A DNA stretch of 20,474 bases, from contig JALVRY010000044.1 in the NCBI GenBank assembly GCA_027024625.1, forward strand, positions 1 to 20,474, given 5' to 3'. A program made the position numbers and the translations under genes. This DNA is from Thiotrichaceae bacterium. Its GTDB lineage: Bacteria > Pseudomonadota > Gammaproteobacteria > Thiotrichales > Thiotrichaceae. The notes below the pieces were generated by a model. That model did not search any database. It was not told where the DNA came from and saw only the letters and a list, made by a program, of their open reading frames with translations. Of this stretch, positions 5,977 to 14,049 are shown piece by piece (the first letter of the stretch is position 1; every line of letters starts with the position of its first letter).

Positions 5977-8316
5977 ATGAAGCAATGCTGTAATACAAAT
6001 TCTAATGCGAGCATTAGTGAAGAAGGGGCAATTGAACTTGCACTTATTGGTAATCCAAATTCAGGAAAAAGTACGCTTTTCAATGAATTAACGGGAGCAA
6101 ATCAAAGCACAGGAAATTGGCCGGGTGTTACAGTTGATCGGAAAGAGGGGATGTTTGAGTTTGCTAAGAAAAAGTTTCATATTGTTGATTTGCCTGGTAC
6201 ATACTCCCTTGATGTTGCTGATACTTCAGCAGATGAACGTATCGCTCGAGATTTTGTAGCAGAGCATCCTAACCGCCTCTACATCAATATTATTGATGCT
6301 AGTACATTGCAGCGTGGTTTATATTTAAGTGTGCAATTAAGAGAGCAAGGTGTTCCCACCCTTATCGTTCTCAATATGATGGATGTTGCCGATAAGCGTG
6401 GTATTAAATTTGATTTAGACGCTCTGGCAAAAAGTATGAAATGCCCTGTTGTTGCAGTCTCTTTGCGTAAAGATAAAGGTATCGAACAGATACAAGAGGC
6501 TATTCAAAACTATGATTATGCCTCTGTTGAGCCTCTTGATGTTGAATATACTGAGGTTGTCTGTGCTGCTATTAAATCATTAGTTATGGCGGAAGAAATT
6601 ACTCGAGCGAAAGCAATTGATTTGTTGCAGAACATCAATGGTGAAAATGAAGATGCGGAAAACTACCGTACAACGATTGAAAATGTAACCAATGAAGAGT
6701 TAGATTTTTTACTTGCAGATGCTCGTTTTAGCAAGGCAAATCAACTTTCTAAATTAGTTATTAAAGAACAGGGGAAGCTAAGCCGCACCCATTCTGACAA
6801 AATTGATCGCTGGGTTTTGGGTAGTTGGACAGGCTTACCAATTTTCCTTGGTATTATGTACCTCTTATTCTTATTTAGTATTAATTTTGGTGGTGCTTTT
6901 ATTGATTTTTTCGATATGGGTGTGCAAACACTGTTTGTTGATGGGGGACGAGTTGTATTAACTGCGATTGGTTCTCCTGAATGGCTAACAACGATTTTGG
7001 CTGACGGAGTTGGTGGCGGTATTCAAGTGGTTGCTACCTTTATTCCAATCATTGGCGCTTTATTTCTATTTTTAACCGTCTTAGAAGAGTCAGGTTATAT
7101 GGCAAGAGCAGCCTTTGTGATGGATCACCTGATGCGTAAAGTCGGTGTTTCTGGTAAAGCTTTTGTTCCACTAGTGATTGGTTTTGGCTGTAATGTGCCA
7201 GGTATCATGGCGGCGCGGACATTAAGTAGCCACCGTGAACGTATAATGACCGTTATGATGGCTCCATTTATGTCTTGTGGAGCAAGGCTTGCCGTCTATG
7301 CTTTATTTGCGGCGGCTTTCTTTCCGATTGGTGGACAAAATATTGTATTTCTTCTCTATATCATTGGTATTGTTTTTGCGATTCTAACGGCGCTCTTATT
7401 AAAGAAAACGGTACTGAAAGGTGAAGTTGATGATTTCTTTATGGAGCTACCAACTTATCATATACCCGCTCTTAAAAATGTATTGATCAACACCGGTAAT
7501 AAATTAAAAAGCTTTGTATTTGGTGCAGGTAAAGTAATTGTCATCGTTGTAGCTCTTATTAATATTGTTAATAGTCTAGGTACAGATGGCAGTTTTGGAA
7601 ATCAGGACTCTGAAAACTCTGTCTTGAGTGCAACTGCCAAAGCCATTACACCAGTATTCCACCCGATGGGAATTGAGCAGGATAATTGGCCGGCAACGGT
7701 AGGTATTATGACAGGACTGCTTGCTAAAGAAGTGGTTGTTGGAACATTAGATGCACTGTATTCACAAATGGATAAAACAGGTGAGACTCAGACTGAAAGT
7801 GATACGCCCTATGATTTACTTGGGGGCTTGTCAGCTGCTGTAGCTACCATTCCTGTTAATTTATCAGATGCAGCTTCAAATTTAGCTGATCCCTTGGGTT
7901 TAGGTGCGATACAAGATGTGGATTTACCGGATACAGCTGCGGCGGCTCAGGACGTGGATGTAGCTACATTTGGAGTGATGTTGAGCCGTTTTGATGGAAA
8001 AATTGGAGCCTTTGCTTATTTACTTTTTGTTCTATTGTACTTCCCCTGTGTTGCAGCAACGGGAACGATGGTGAGGGAGATTGGACGTGAATGGGCCACT
8101 GTTGGTGTTTTATGGACAACAACATTGGCATATAGCATTGCTGTGATTTTTTACCAACTAGCGACAATTGTTAATCATCCATTGCAATCTATTATATGGA
8201 CGATTGCACTGTTGACAGTGATTGCTTTTATTGTCTTTTTGTTCGACCAAGCGGGGCAGGCAAAAGATTCTGTTACTAAACAACTTGCAGGAGAGGAAAG
8301 CAATGCTACTGGCTGA
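5977..8316 (+). CDS. feoB: Ferrous iron transporter, G-protein-coupled permease
   Basis: FeoB is the inner-membrane Fe(II) permease. The 779-residue product has the length of full FeoB proteins. The N-terminal GTPase domain carries G1 GNPNSGKST (25-33), G3 DLPG (71-74) and G4 NMMD (133-136), with the G5 region near VSLRKDKG. After a helical linker come the membrane helices from about residue 285, with the Gate motifs EESGYMARAAFVMD and GFGCNVPGIMAARTL and the second-half segment LLAKEVVVGTLDALY. The conserved YFPCVAATGTM block near the end contains the cysteine typical of proteobacterial FeoB. The start follows the feoA stop by two bases, with AGAGG upstream, and the 3' end overlaps feoC by 14 bases. 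The gene is intact and coexpressed with both neighbours. Confidence 0.98.
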   Translation: MKQCCNTNSNASISEEGAIELALIGNPNSGKSTLFNELTGANQSTGNWPGVTVDRKEGMFEFAKKKFHIVDLPGTYSLDVADTSADERIARDFVAEHPNRLYINIIDASTLQRGLYLSVQLREQGVPTLIVLNMMDVADKRGIKFDLDALAKSMKCPVVAVSLRKDKGIEQIQEAIQNYDYASVEPLDVEYTEVVCAAIKSLVMAEEITRAKAIDLLQNINGENEDAENYRTTIENVTNEELDFLLADARFSKANQLSKLVIKEQGKLSRTHSDKIDRWVLGSWTGLPIFLGIMYLLFLFSINFGGAFIDFFDMGVQTLFVDGGRVVLTAIGSPEWLTTILADGVGGGIQVVATFIPIIGALFLFLTVLEESGYMARAAFVMDHLMRKVGVSGKAFVPLVIGFGCNVPGIMAARTLSSHRERIMTVMMAPFMSCGARLAVYALFAAAFFPIGGQNIVFLLYIIGIVFAILTALLLKKTVLKGEVDDFFMELPTYHIPALKNVLINTGNKLKSFVFGAGKVIVIVVALINIVNSLGTDGSFGNQDSENSVLSATAKAITPVFHPMGIEQDNWPATVGIMTGLLAKEVVVGTLDALYSQMDKTGETQTESDTPYDLLGGLSAAVATIPVNLSDAASNLADPLGLGAIQDVDLPDTAAAAQDVDVATFGVMLSRFDGKIGAFAYLLFVLLYFPCVAATGTMVREIGREWATVGVLWTTTLAYSIAVIFYQLATIVNHPLQSIIWTIALLTVIAFIVFLFDQAGQAKDSVTKQLAGEESNATG

Positions 8317-8551
8317 TATTCGACAATATTTGAAAGAGAGAAAGACGGCATCTTTAGACGAAGTGGCAATTCACTTTGATATTGCTGCAGATGCGGCAAA
8401 GTTTGCTCTTAATTATTGGGTGAAAAAGGGAAAAGTTAATGTGAGAGGCGCGGCATGCGGCTCTTCTTGCGGAGGTTGTGGATCTGCTGGAGATCATTAC
8501 CAGTGGAAGACAGCAGTGTTAGAAGCTCCTGTTACTTGGCTAAAAAACTAG
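8303..8551 (+). CDS. feoC: FeoC-like winged-helix protein with cysteine motif
   Basis: An 82-residue FeoC-type protein. FeoC is a small winged-helix protein proposed to regulate feo expression or to protect FeoB from proteolysis. Residues 1-48 form the helix-turn-helix part (LADIRQYLKERKTASLDEVA and following). Residues 50-60 carry C52, C56 and C59 as CxxxCxxC, the candidate Fe-S or redox site on the wing. I chose ATG 8303 over the upstream in-frame ATG at 8222, because it has a strong GGAGAGG ribosome-binding site (8290-8296), gives the family length, and removes 27 residues that only mirror the end of feoB. It is translationally coupled to feoB by a 14-base overlap and is the last gene before the hairpin terminator. 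Confidence 0.9.
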   Translation: MLLADIRQYLKERKTASLDEVAIHFDIAADAAKFALNYWVKKGKVNVRGAACGSSCGGCGSAGDHYQWKTAVLEAPVTWLKN

Positions 8552-8593
8552 TCTTAAAAGTAGACACTGAATTTAGTTAAATGTCTTACTTTT

Positions 8594-8645
8594 ACCTGAA
8601 TCCATGACTTCACGTATCTAACGTAGTGAAGTCATGGATTCAGGT
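8594..8645. terminator. Bidirectional hairpin terminator between feoC and the CopD-domain gene
   Basis: A perfect 20-bp inverted repeat: ACCTGAATCCATGACTTCAC (8594-8613) pairs fully with 8626-8645 around a 12-base loop. TTTTAT follows on the + strand and AAAAG-rich DNA precedes it, giving a U-rich tract on the - strand transcript too. It lies between convergent genes, 42 bases after the feoC stop and 11 bases from the CopD-domain stop, so it can end both operons. Confidence 0.8.
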
Positions 8646-8656
8646 TTTATAAAGTG

Positions 8657-9115
8657 CTAAATCAAGAACTTTCCTGCGGTGGCAACAAGTACAGTGACTA
8701 AACCTATTGTCATATTGATACCCACTAAGATACGAATTTGAGCTAATGCTTTCCCTGCGGCAGGCCAGTCTTTACCATCTACACCATTGCGTAAGCGTTT
8801 ATAGGGCGCAAAAAATAAATGGAGGTAAATAAGCACCATAATAATGCCGAGAGTGTGCATGATATGGACAAATAAAGGGGCGTTACTGAATCCTCCAAAA
8901 GGGACGATTAGCATCCAATAGCCTGTTGATAAAATTGTTGCAATTGCTACCCAGACCCATGGGAAAAATCTGCTAAATACGGCTTTCCATAAGGGTAATC
9001 GTAAAGGTGGTTCAAGTATTTCCATCGCTGCGGGACGGAGAGCCATGTAGGCAAAGAACATGCCGCCCACCCAAATAACGACAAATAAAACATGTAGAGC
9101 TAGAGCAACTACCAT
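8657..9115 (-). CDS. Small CopD-domain integral membrane protein
   Basis: A 152-residue membrane protein with about four hydrophobic helices (near residues 3-27, 50-72, 80-104 and 127-150), matching the CopD-domain family of small standalone proteins. LHVLFVVIWVGGMFF (7-21) with an early histidine is the family's first helix, and HIMHTLGIIMVLIYLHLFFAP supplies more histidines that could bind heme or copper. CopD domains take part in copper uptake or resistance; small proteins like this one have no established function. It begins 10 bases after the stop of the chain-length kinase gene, with AAGGAG as ribosome-binding site, so it looks co-transcribed as the last gene of the polysaccharide operon. 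A role in that pathway is unproven and it may be a passenger. Confidence 0.8.
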   Translation of the reverse strand: MVVALALHVLFVVIWVGGMFFAYMALRPAAMEILEPPLRLPLWKAVFSRFFPWVWVAIATILSTGYWMLIVPFGGFSNAPLFVHIMHTLGIIMVLIYLHLFFAPYKRLRNGVDGKDWPAAGKALAQIRILVGINMTIGLVTVLVATAGKFLI

Positions 9116-9125
9116 TCGAGACTCC

Positions 9126-11093
9126 TTATAATTTCTTTAATGATTTAAATAGGGAGCTTAGCTTACCCTGTTTAGGAGCATTTTGGTTATTTTCAGCATT
9201 ATATTCAAGGTAGTTATAGGCATAGTCGCTTCTTTCCATATCAACAAAAGAGAGCAAAGTGCCGATAATATTCCCCTTTGCTTGTTTAATACGGTTGATG
9301 CTGCTAAGGATTGTGTTTTTATCTGTTTCACCAGATTGTATGACAAATACAGTGGCTGTTGATAGGTTTGATAGAATAAGTGCATCAGATAGACCCAGTA
9401 CAGGAGCACCATCGATAATAACATGGTCGTATTTACTAGCTGCTAATTTTAGCATTTTCTCCATGCGTAAATTGGAAATAAGCCCAATTGGATCATGGGA
9501 GAATTTCCCCGCTGTAATTATATATAAATCAGAAATTTCTGTTGGTCTGATAACGTCTTTAGGTTCTGCATTTCCACTGAGTAACTCCGATAAACCATTA
9601 TTTTGTTCTTCATGGAAGATCTTATGAATGCTGGGATTACGTAAATCTGCATCAATGAGTAATACGGAACGGCCTGATTGTGCATAGACTGTTGCCAAAT
9701 TAATTGCAGTGGTTGATTTGCCTTCGCCTGAACGTGTACTGGTAATAAATATCAGCTTACTTTCACTATCTTCTGCTAAGAATTTAATACTGGTTCTGAA
9801 GGTGCGGAATGCTTCTGCAAAGTGTGAATGCACCTCGTGGTAGCTTAGTAGACCAATTTCGTTGGGAGGGCGATCAGTGACACTGGGAATAATTCCGAGG
9901 TTGGGTAACTTAGTTAGGCGTTCTAGCTCATCGGAGTCACTTATTGTGTCGTCAAGATATTCAATTAGGAATGCATAAGCTGTTCCTAATAAAAATCCGA
10001 GGAAAGTACCAAAAAATAAGTTTAATAATAGCTTTGGTTTATTTTTCTTCTTTGGTGGTATTGCTACGTCAACAATTGATATTTGGCTATTACCTGACTT
10101 GGCAGTATTAAACTGTTTCAGTTGCTGTAATAAATTTTCATAGGTTGCTTGCAATACTTTTGAGTTTTCTTGTAGGCGTTTGTACTGGCGTAAATTAGAT
10201 TCCATACCCAAGGCGCTGGCTTTTTCTTTTTCAAGTTGGATGCGTAAACTTTTCTCTTCATTTAGTGCATTTTTATATTCTGTTGGTGGGTTTTGTTTTT
10301 CTGCACTGGTGAGTGTTGCTTCAATACTTCTTTTCTTTTGTTCTGCTTCGGTAAGTTGCTCTAATAATTTTTTCAGACGAAATGAGTAGGTTGTTTCACC
10401 ACCCTCATCAATGGTTATCGAGCTATATTTTTGACCAAATTGGGTCACTGCATCGTCGGCATCATTAAGTTGTTTTTGAACGGTTTTTAGTTGAGCCTCA
10501 AGATGTTTTTTTACATCTTTAGTAGCTGCTTTATATTTATCTTGATTTCTTTCAATAAAAGCAATTGCAATGGCATTTACTATGTCTGCTGCCACCTTCG
10601 GGTCTTCTGCGTCGTAACTGAGTAATACGAGACGTGAGGTATTGACAGGCTCGATTGTGATATTGTCGATAAAAACTTTTTCAAGATCAGGTGCATCGTT
10701 ATTGTTTAAGTGGAGAATTGATTTTAATTGATAAATCACTCCGGTATTAGAGATTGCATCCGCGAGTTTTAATTTTTTGATAACTTTTGTAGCAATTGAT
10801 CGACTTTTGATTAATTCATACTGTGTTTGATAAAAATCACGCGTGTCACGAGGGTCATCGCCATTGATGAATCCTGAATCTGTAACACTTGCAATTTTTC
10901 TTTCGATTTCAAGTAGTGTACTGGCACGATAAACAGGTTTCATCAATAGTGTTGTGATGAGGCTTAGTAAAAACATTACCATGATGAAGAGTAAGATAAG
11001 GCGTTTTCTACGCACTATGGTGTGCCAAAATTCTCTTAAATCTAAACGCTCTGATGTTTCTAGTAATTTTTCTGGGTAGTAAGTATTTTTCAT
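9126..11093 (-). CDS. Wzc/GumC-like chain-length regulator with tyrosine autokinase domain
   Basis: A 655-residue inner-membrane polysaccharide co-polymerase fused to a bacterial tyrosine kinase. It would control chain length and export of the polymer made by the Wzy protein, through cycles of autophosphorylation. The Wzz domain starts near residue 18, with membrane helix 1 at about 31-52, a periplasmic coiled-coil region at about 185-330 and membrane helix 2 at about 355-378. The cytoplasmic kinase has Walker A STRSGEGKST (452-461, K459), Walker A' DADLRNP (481-487) and Walker B VIIDGAP (558-564). The tail has only a small tyrosine group (Y624, Y626, Y628, Y631) and then a basic end. The length suits the proteobacterial single-chain type. 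It is separated by one base from the acyltransferase gene upstream. I see no Wza-like exporter in this window. Confidence 0.93.
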   Translation of the reverse strand: MKNTYYPEKLLETSERLDLREFWHTIVRRKRLILLFIMVMFLLSLITTLLMKPVYRASTLLEIERKIASVTDSGFINGDDPRDTRDFYQTQYELIKSRSIATKVIKKLKLADAISNTGVIYQLKSILHLNNNDAPDLEKVFIDNITIEPVNTSRLVLLSYDAEDPKVAADIVNAIAIAFIERNQDKYKAATKDVKKHLEAQLKTVQKQLNDADDAVTQFGQKYSSITIDEGGETTYSFRLKKLLEQLTEAEQKKRSIEATLTSAEKQNPPTEYKNALNEEKSLRIQLEKEKASALGMESNLRQYKRLQENSKVLQATYENLLQQLKQFNTAKSGNSQISIVDVAIPPKKKNKPKLLLNLFFGTFLGFLLGTAYAFLIEYLDDTISDSDELERLTKLPNLGIIPSVTDRPPNEIGLLSYHEVHSHFAEAFRTFRTSIKFLAEDSESKLIFITSTRSGEGKSTTAINLATVYAQSGRSVLLIDADLRNPSIHKIFHEEQNNGLSELLSGNAEPKDVIRPTEISDLYIITAGKFSHDPIGLISNLRMEKMLKLAASKYDHVIIDGAPVLGLSDALILSNLSTATVFVIQSGETDKNTILSSINRIKQAKGNIIGTLLSFVDMERSDYAYNYLEYNAENNQNAPKQGKLSSLFKSLKKL

Positions 11094-11094
11094 A

Positions 11095-12195
11095 TTAAGT
11101 TTTAAGGTTATATTTTGTGTTGGAACGATACCATGTATTGATCCAGTGTCTTAGTGGTGTTTCAAATAATTTGTACGATAAAATCGATAGCCCAATAAGC
11201 AAGAATAAGTAAAAATAAAAATGCCAAAATTCTGAAACATTAATATGTTTTGCTATAAATGCTTGATAGATACCATGAACGGGTCGTTGTAGGATATAGA
11301 GTGAGTAGCTCGCTTCTCCTAGTAGTACCAGCCATGAAAAAGTAAATAGTTTTGCAATTACGCCTTGTTCTCTTGCGAGTAATACAATTGATACAAGGAA
11401 GAGTGGGGCAATAAGCCCATTGGTGTAATCGACATCAAAACCAAACCAGAGTTTAAAATTTGGACGAATAATAAGTAATAAGCAAATAATAGTAAGTGTT
11501 ATCGCCAAAAATACTGCGTTATAAGGAGATTCTCTTTGTCTAGATATTTTCTTCTTAAAATAAATACCTGCAAATAAGCCTATAACAAAGGTATTAATGT
11601 GCATTATTGGGTTGTAGTAGATGAAATCATGTAATTTACCTTGAGGGATATAAGCAGGGCTATTAAGAAGGTAAGTGTGCAAGATTTGTGTTACTGCCCA
11701 TAAAGTTATGCCTAGCAAAGCTAATGCTTTTAGCCCTTTGTTGTGAATAAGAAGTAGCAATAAAGGAAAGCAAAGATAAAAAAATGTTTCAACTGAAAGA
11801 GACCAGCCAGGGCTATTTAATGTTAAAGGATAATTTGGTATCCAAGCCTGTAGCATAAATATATTCAGGAGTAATGGGGTGGTTGCATCGTCCATTGTTT
11901 TGAAATTAGCCACAAAGATAAGGAGTAGTGCTAAAAAATAGACGGGGTATATTCTGGCAAAGCGTGCGAGCCAATACTTCCACTTATTAAAATTATTAGA
12001 AGCTTCTGATCGATAGTAGGCAATAGCCATAATAAATCCAGATAGGGCATAAAAATAGCTGACAGCAATGGGACCCGCTTGGAATATCAAATTAAATGGT
12101 GGAATATTGATGGGTTCGATATTACTGCCGTAGTGGAAAAAGACCACGGTAAGAGCAGCAATAAAACGGGTGAAGGTGAGATGTTCTAGTCGCAT
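11095..12195 (-). CDS. Membrane O-acyltransferase (acyltransferase family 3)
   Basis: A 366-residue multi-pass inner-membrane protein of the acyltransferase-3 family (OafA/OatA-like), which transfers acetyl or other acyl groups to sugars. The N-terminus has the family signature: RLEHLTFTRFIAALTVVFFH (2-21), with R10 and the likely catalytic H21. About ten hydrophobic helices follow, with GWSLSVETFFYLCFPLLL in the middle, another conserved block. There is no C-terminal SGNH hydrolase domain. It sits between the priming transferase and the chain-length regulator, so it probably acylates the exopolysaccharide repeat unit; the acceptor sugar cannot be read from sequence. The ATG has no strong ribosome-binding site. 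A 14-bp hairpin lies just upstream. Confidence 0.9.
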   Translation of the reverse strand: MRLEHLTFTRFIAALTVVFFHYGSNIEPINIPPFNLIFQAGPIAVSYFYALSGFIMAIAYYRSEASNNFNKWKYWLARFARIYPVYFLALLLIFVANFKTMDDATTPLLLNIFMLQAWIPNYPLTLNSPGWSLSVETFFYLCFPLLLLLIHNKGLKALALLGITLWAVTQILHTYLLNSPAYIPQGKLHDFIYYNPIMHINTFVIGLFAGIYFKKKISRQRESPYNAVFLAITLTIICLLLIIRPNFKLWFGFDVDYTNGLIAPLFLVSIVLLAREQGVIAKLFTFSWLVLLGEASYSLYILQRPVHGIYQAFIAKHINVSEFWHFYFYLFLLIGLSILSYKLFETPLRHWINTWYRSNTKYNLKT

Positions 12196-12229
12196 TGATG
12201 TGTGCTAGATAAAATTTTATATTAACAGC

Positions 12230-12264
12230 GTACAAATATCAGTGAATTTAACTGATATTTGTAC
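12230..12264. promoter_or_regulatory. Perfect 14-bp intra-operon hairpin
   Basis: GTACAAATATCAGT (12230-12243) and ACTGATATTTGTAC (12251-12264) are exact inverted repeats around a seven-base loop, in the 119-base gap between the priming transferase and acyltransferase genes. The stem is AT-rich and the - strand sequence after it is only moderately T-rich, so it may be a partial terminator, an RNA-stabilising stem or a protein operator. The function is unknown. Confidence 0.55.
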
Positions 12265-12314
12265 TACTGATGTTTGCAGTTGTAAGGAAGGAATAGAGCG
12301 CATTCAATGTCTGG

Positions 12315-13703
12315 CTAGTATGCATTTTTATTGGAAAATCCTTTTATGATACTTAAAAGGATAATTTTAATATCTAACCATAAGCTCCATGTGCGAATAT
12401 ATTCTAAATCATATTCAATGCGCTTTTCCATTTTATAGAGATGATCGGTTTCACCCCGCCAACCATTAATTTGAGCCCAACCTGTGATTCCCGGTTTAAT
12501 CAAATGACGTAGCATGTAACCAGGAATTTTTTTACGGTACAGGTCATTATGTGCAACGGCATGAGGCCGAGGACCAACAATGGACATATGTCCTTGTAGC
12601 ACATTGATAAACTGTGGAAGCTCATCCAAGGATGTTTTTCTCAAGAAATTACCAAACCATGTAACTCGACTATCATTTTTTGATGCCTGTTTAATATTAT
12701 CTCCGTCTTCACAAACGGTCATGCTTCTGAATTTCCAAACAACAAATTCTTCACCTCTTGCTCCATTACGTTTTTGCTTAAAAATAATAGGACCACGTGA
12801 AGTCAGTTTAATACCTACTGAAATTAGCAGTAGAAGGGGGGAAATAAGTAATAAAATTAGCCCTGAAATTGCAATATCCTCCATACGTTTTACATAGATA
12901 TTATGCGATGTTAATGGTGTTTCATGGACACATAGAATTGGAGTATTTGCTAGTTCAATATATTTACTTTTTAGTAAGTTCGATGTGAAGTAATCAGGGA
13001 TCAATCGTATAGGCGTAATACTTTCTGAAAGTTGTTCAAGAAGTTTAACGGTTCGATCTTTTGCTTCAACCGGTAGGGCAATGTAAATTTGATCCCACTT
13101 TCCTGATTCTGCGGCTTCAATTAAACGTGCAAAATTACCAATTTTATTATATTTGTTTTCGTTAGCTAAACGACCATCATTTTCATCTCTATCATCATAG
13201 AAGCCTGCAATTTGGTAACCACCATCTGCATTATTTTCAAGATTGTGAGCAAACTGTACTCCGTGTTCTGTTAGGCCTGCAATGACAACTTTTCTATTGT
13301 TTAATCCTAGATGTTTAAGATAGCGGAAGGTTTTTCTAAGGAGGTGTCTGGTTAAAATCAGAAGTATTGGAGTGACAAACAGCCAACTGGCTAAAACAAT
13401 ACGTGAGAATTCAGTCGTTGATTTTGTTGCAAAGGCAGCAAAGATAAGAAACATGAAGGTAATCAGCCATGTTGCAACAACACGAACCGATTCGTCTCTA
13501 AGAAATGCTCGTCCACCCCAAGATGAATAGATTTCTGTGAAACGCCCCACCAAGCCGAATAACAGAGAGGCTAAAAGACCTGCAAAAATATAACCAGAGG
13601 CATTGTAGCCTCCAGAGTAAAATGAGGCGATATAGAGCGTTACAAGTATGACGAGAATATCCACGCTCCGATAGATAATCTCAGAATTTATTCTTTTTCC
13701 CAC
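12315..13703 (-). CDS. WcaJ-type undecaprenyl-phosphate hexose-1-phosphate transferase
   Basis: A 462-residue polyisoprenyl-phosphate hexose-1-phosphate transferase, which moves a sugar phosphate (commonly glucose or galactose) from a UDP-sugar to undecaprenyl phosphate and so primes repeat-unit assembly. The N-terminal half has about four membrane helices (residues 13-120), then a nucleotide-binding-like domain at about 138-240. The catalytic domain starts with the helix at about 275-300 and holds KFRSM (324-328), TSLDELPQ (357-364, with the D360-E361 catalytic pair), VGPRP (376-380) and KPGITGWAQINGWRGET (403-419). The length is normal for the WcaJ group. The sugar cannot be told from sequence. 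Upstream is a 346-base gap with a hairpin at 13760-13780, downstream the 14-bp palindrome, so its transcript may be controlled separately. Confidence 0.94.
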   Translation of the reverse strand: MGKRINSEIIYRSVDILVILVTLYIASFYSGGYNASGYIFAGLLASLLFGLVGRFTEIYSSWGGRAFLRDESVRVVATWLITFMFLIFAAFATKSTTEFSRIVLASWLFVTPILLILTRHLLRKTFRYLKHLGLNNRKVVIAGLTEHGVQFAHNLENNADGGYQIAGFYDDRDENDGRLANENKYNKIGNFARLIEAAESGKWDQIYIALPVEAKDRTVKLLEQLSESITPIRLIPDYFTSNLLKSKYIELANTPILCVHETPLTSHNIYVKRMEDIAISGLILLLISPLLLLISVGIKLTSRGPIIFKQKRNGARGEEFVVWKFRSMTVCEDGDNIKQASKNDSRVTWFGNFLRKTSLDELPQFINVLQGHMSIVGPRPHAVAHNDLYRKKIPGYMLRHLIKPGITGWAQINGWRGETDHLYKMEKRIEYDLEYIRTWSLWLDIKIILLSIIKGFSNKNAY

Positions 13704-14049
13704 ACCAACACCACTTTAGTTGCTAGTTTTAGAATAAAAATGAAATATAAAATAATTAGCTAAAGGCAACCCCCCTTTAGGTAAATCCTTTACAGCGTTC
13801 TAGTGAGAACGGTATAGCTACATTTTGTATTTCATTGTAAGGAGTTTGCTGGTTGTAATTACACATGCCACTCCACTTTATTCTTTAATTGTAAAATTCA
13901 GCCCATGTTCCTAAGAAAGCTAAATATTTCTTAGAGTTATATAACCATTCTGGCAATACTACCTGAACACGAGATGAATTTCTCCCTTTATTATATACTC
14001 TGATAGCATTATTTCTTGATTGTTTTCTATATCTACTGATGTGGGTGGA
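13704..14049. other. 346-base gap upstream of the priming transferase gene
   Basis: No recognised gene. On the - strand, the frame of the upstream glycosyltransferase stays open for 54 codons beyond its TGA (14049-13888), to a TAA at 13887-13885. A 29-codon reading frame from ATG 13866 to TAA 13777, preceded by a GGAG, may be chance or a leader peptide. A 7-bp hairpin CTAAAGG/CCTTTAG (13760-13766 and 13774-13780, seven-base loop) overlaps its stop. I found no JUMPstart/ops-like element. Confidence 0.5.

Noticed and set aside
8222..8302. Upstream ATG extending FeoC by 27 residues
   Set aside because: The extension only re-reads the end of feoB in another frame; ATG 8303 has a strong ribosome-binding site and gives the FeoC family length.
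9259..9627. 122-codon + strand frame inside the autokinase gene
   Set aside because: It is antisense to the conserved kinase domain and has no recognisable motif or ribosome-binding site.
12580..12897. 105-codon + strand frame inside the WcaJ-type gene
   Set aside because: It is the antisense shadow of the conserved catalytic region.
13704..14049. JUMPstart/ops element expected before a polysaccharide operon
   Set aside because: No GGCGGTAG-like core is present on either strand here; the operon promoter probably lies beyond the window.
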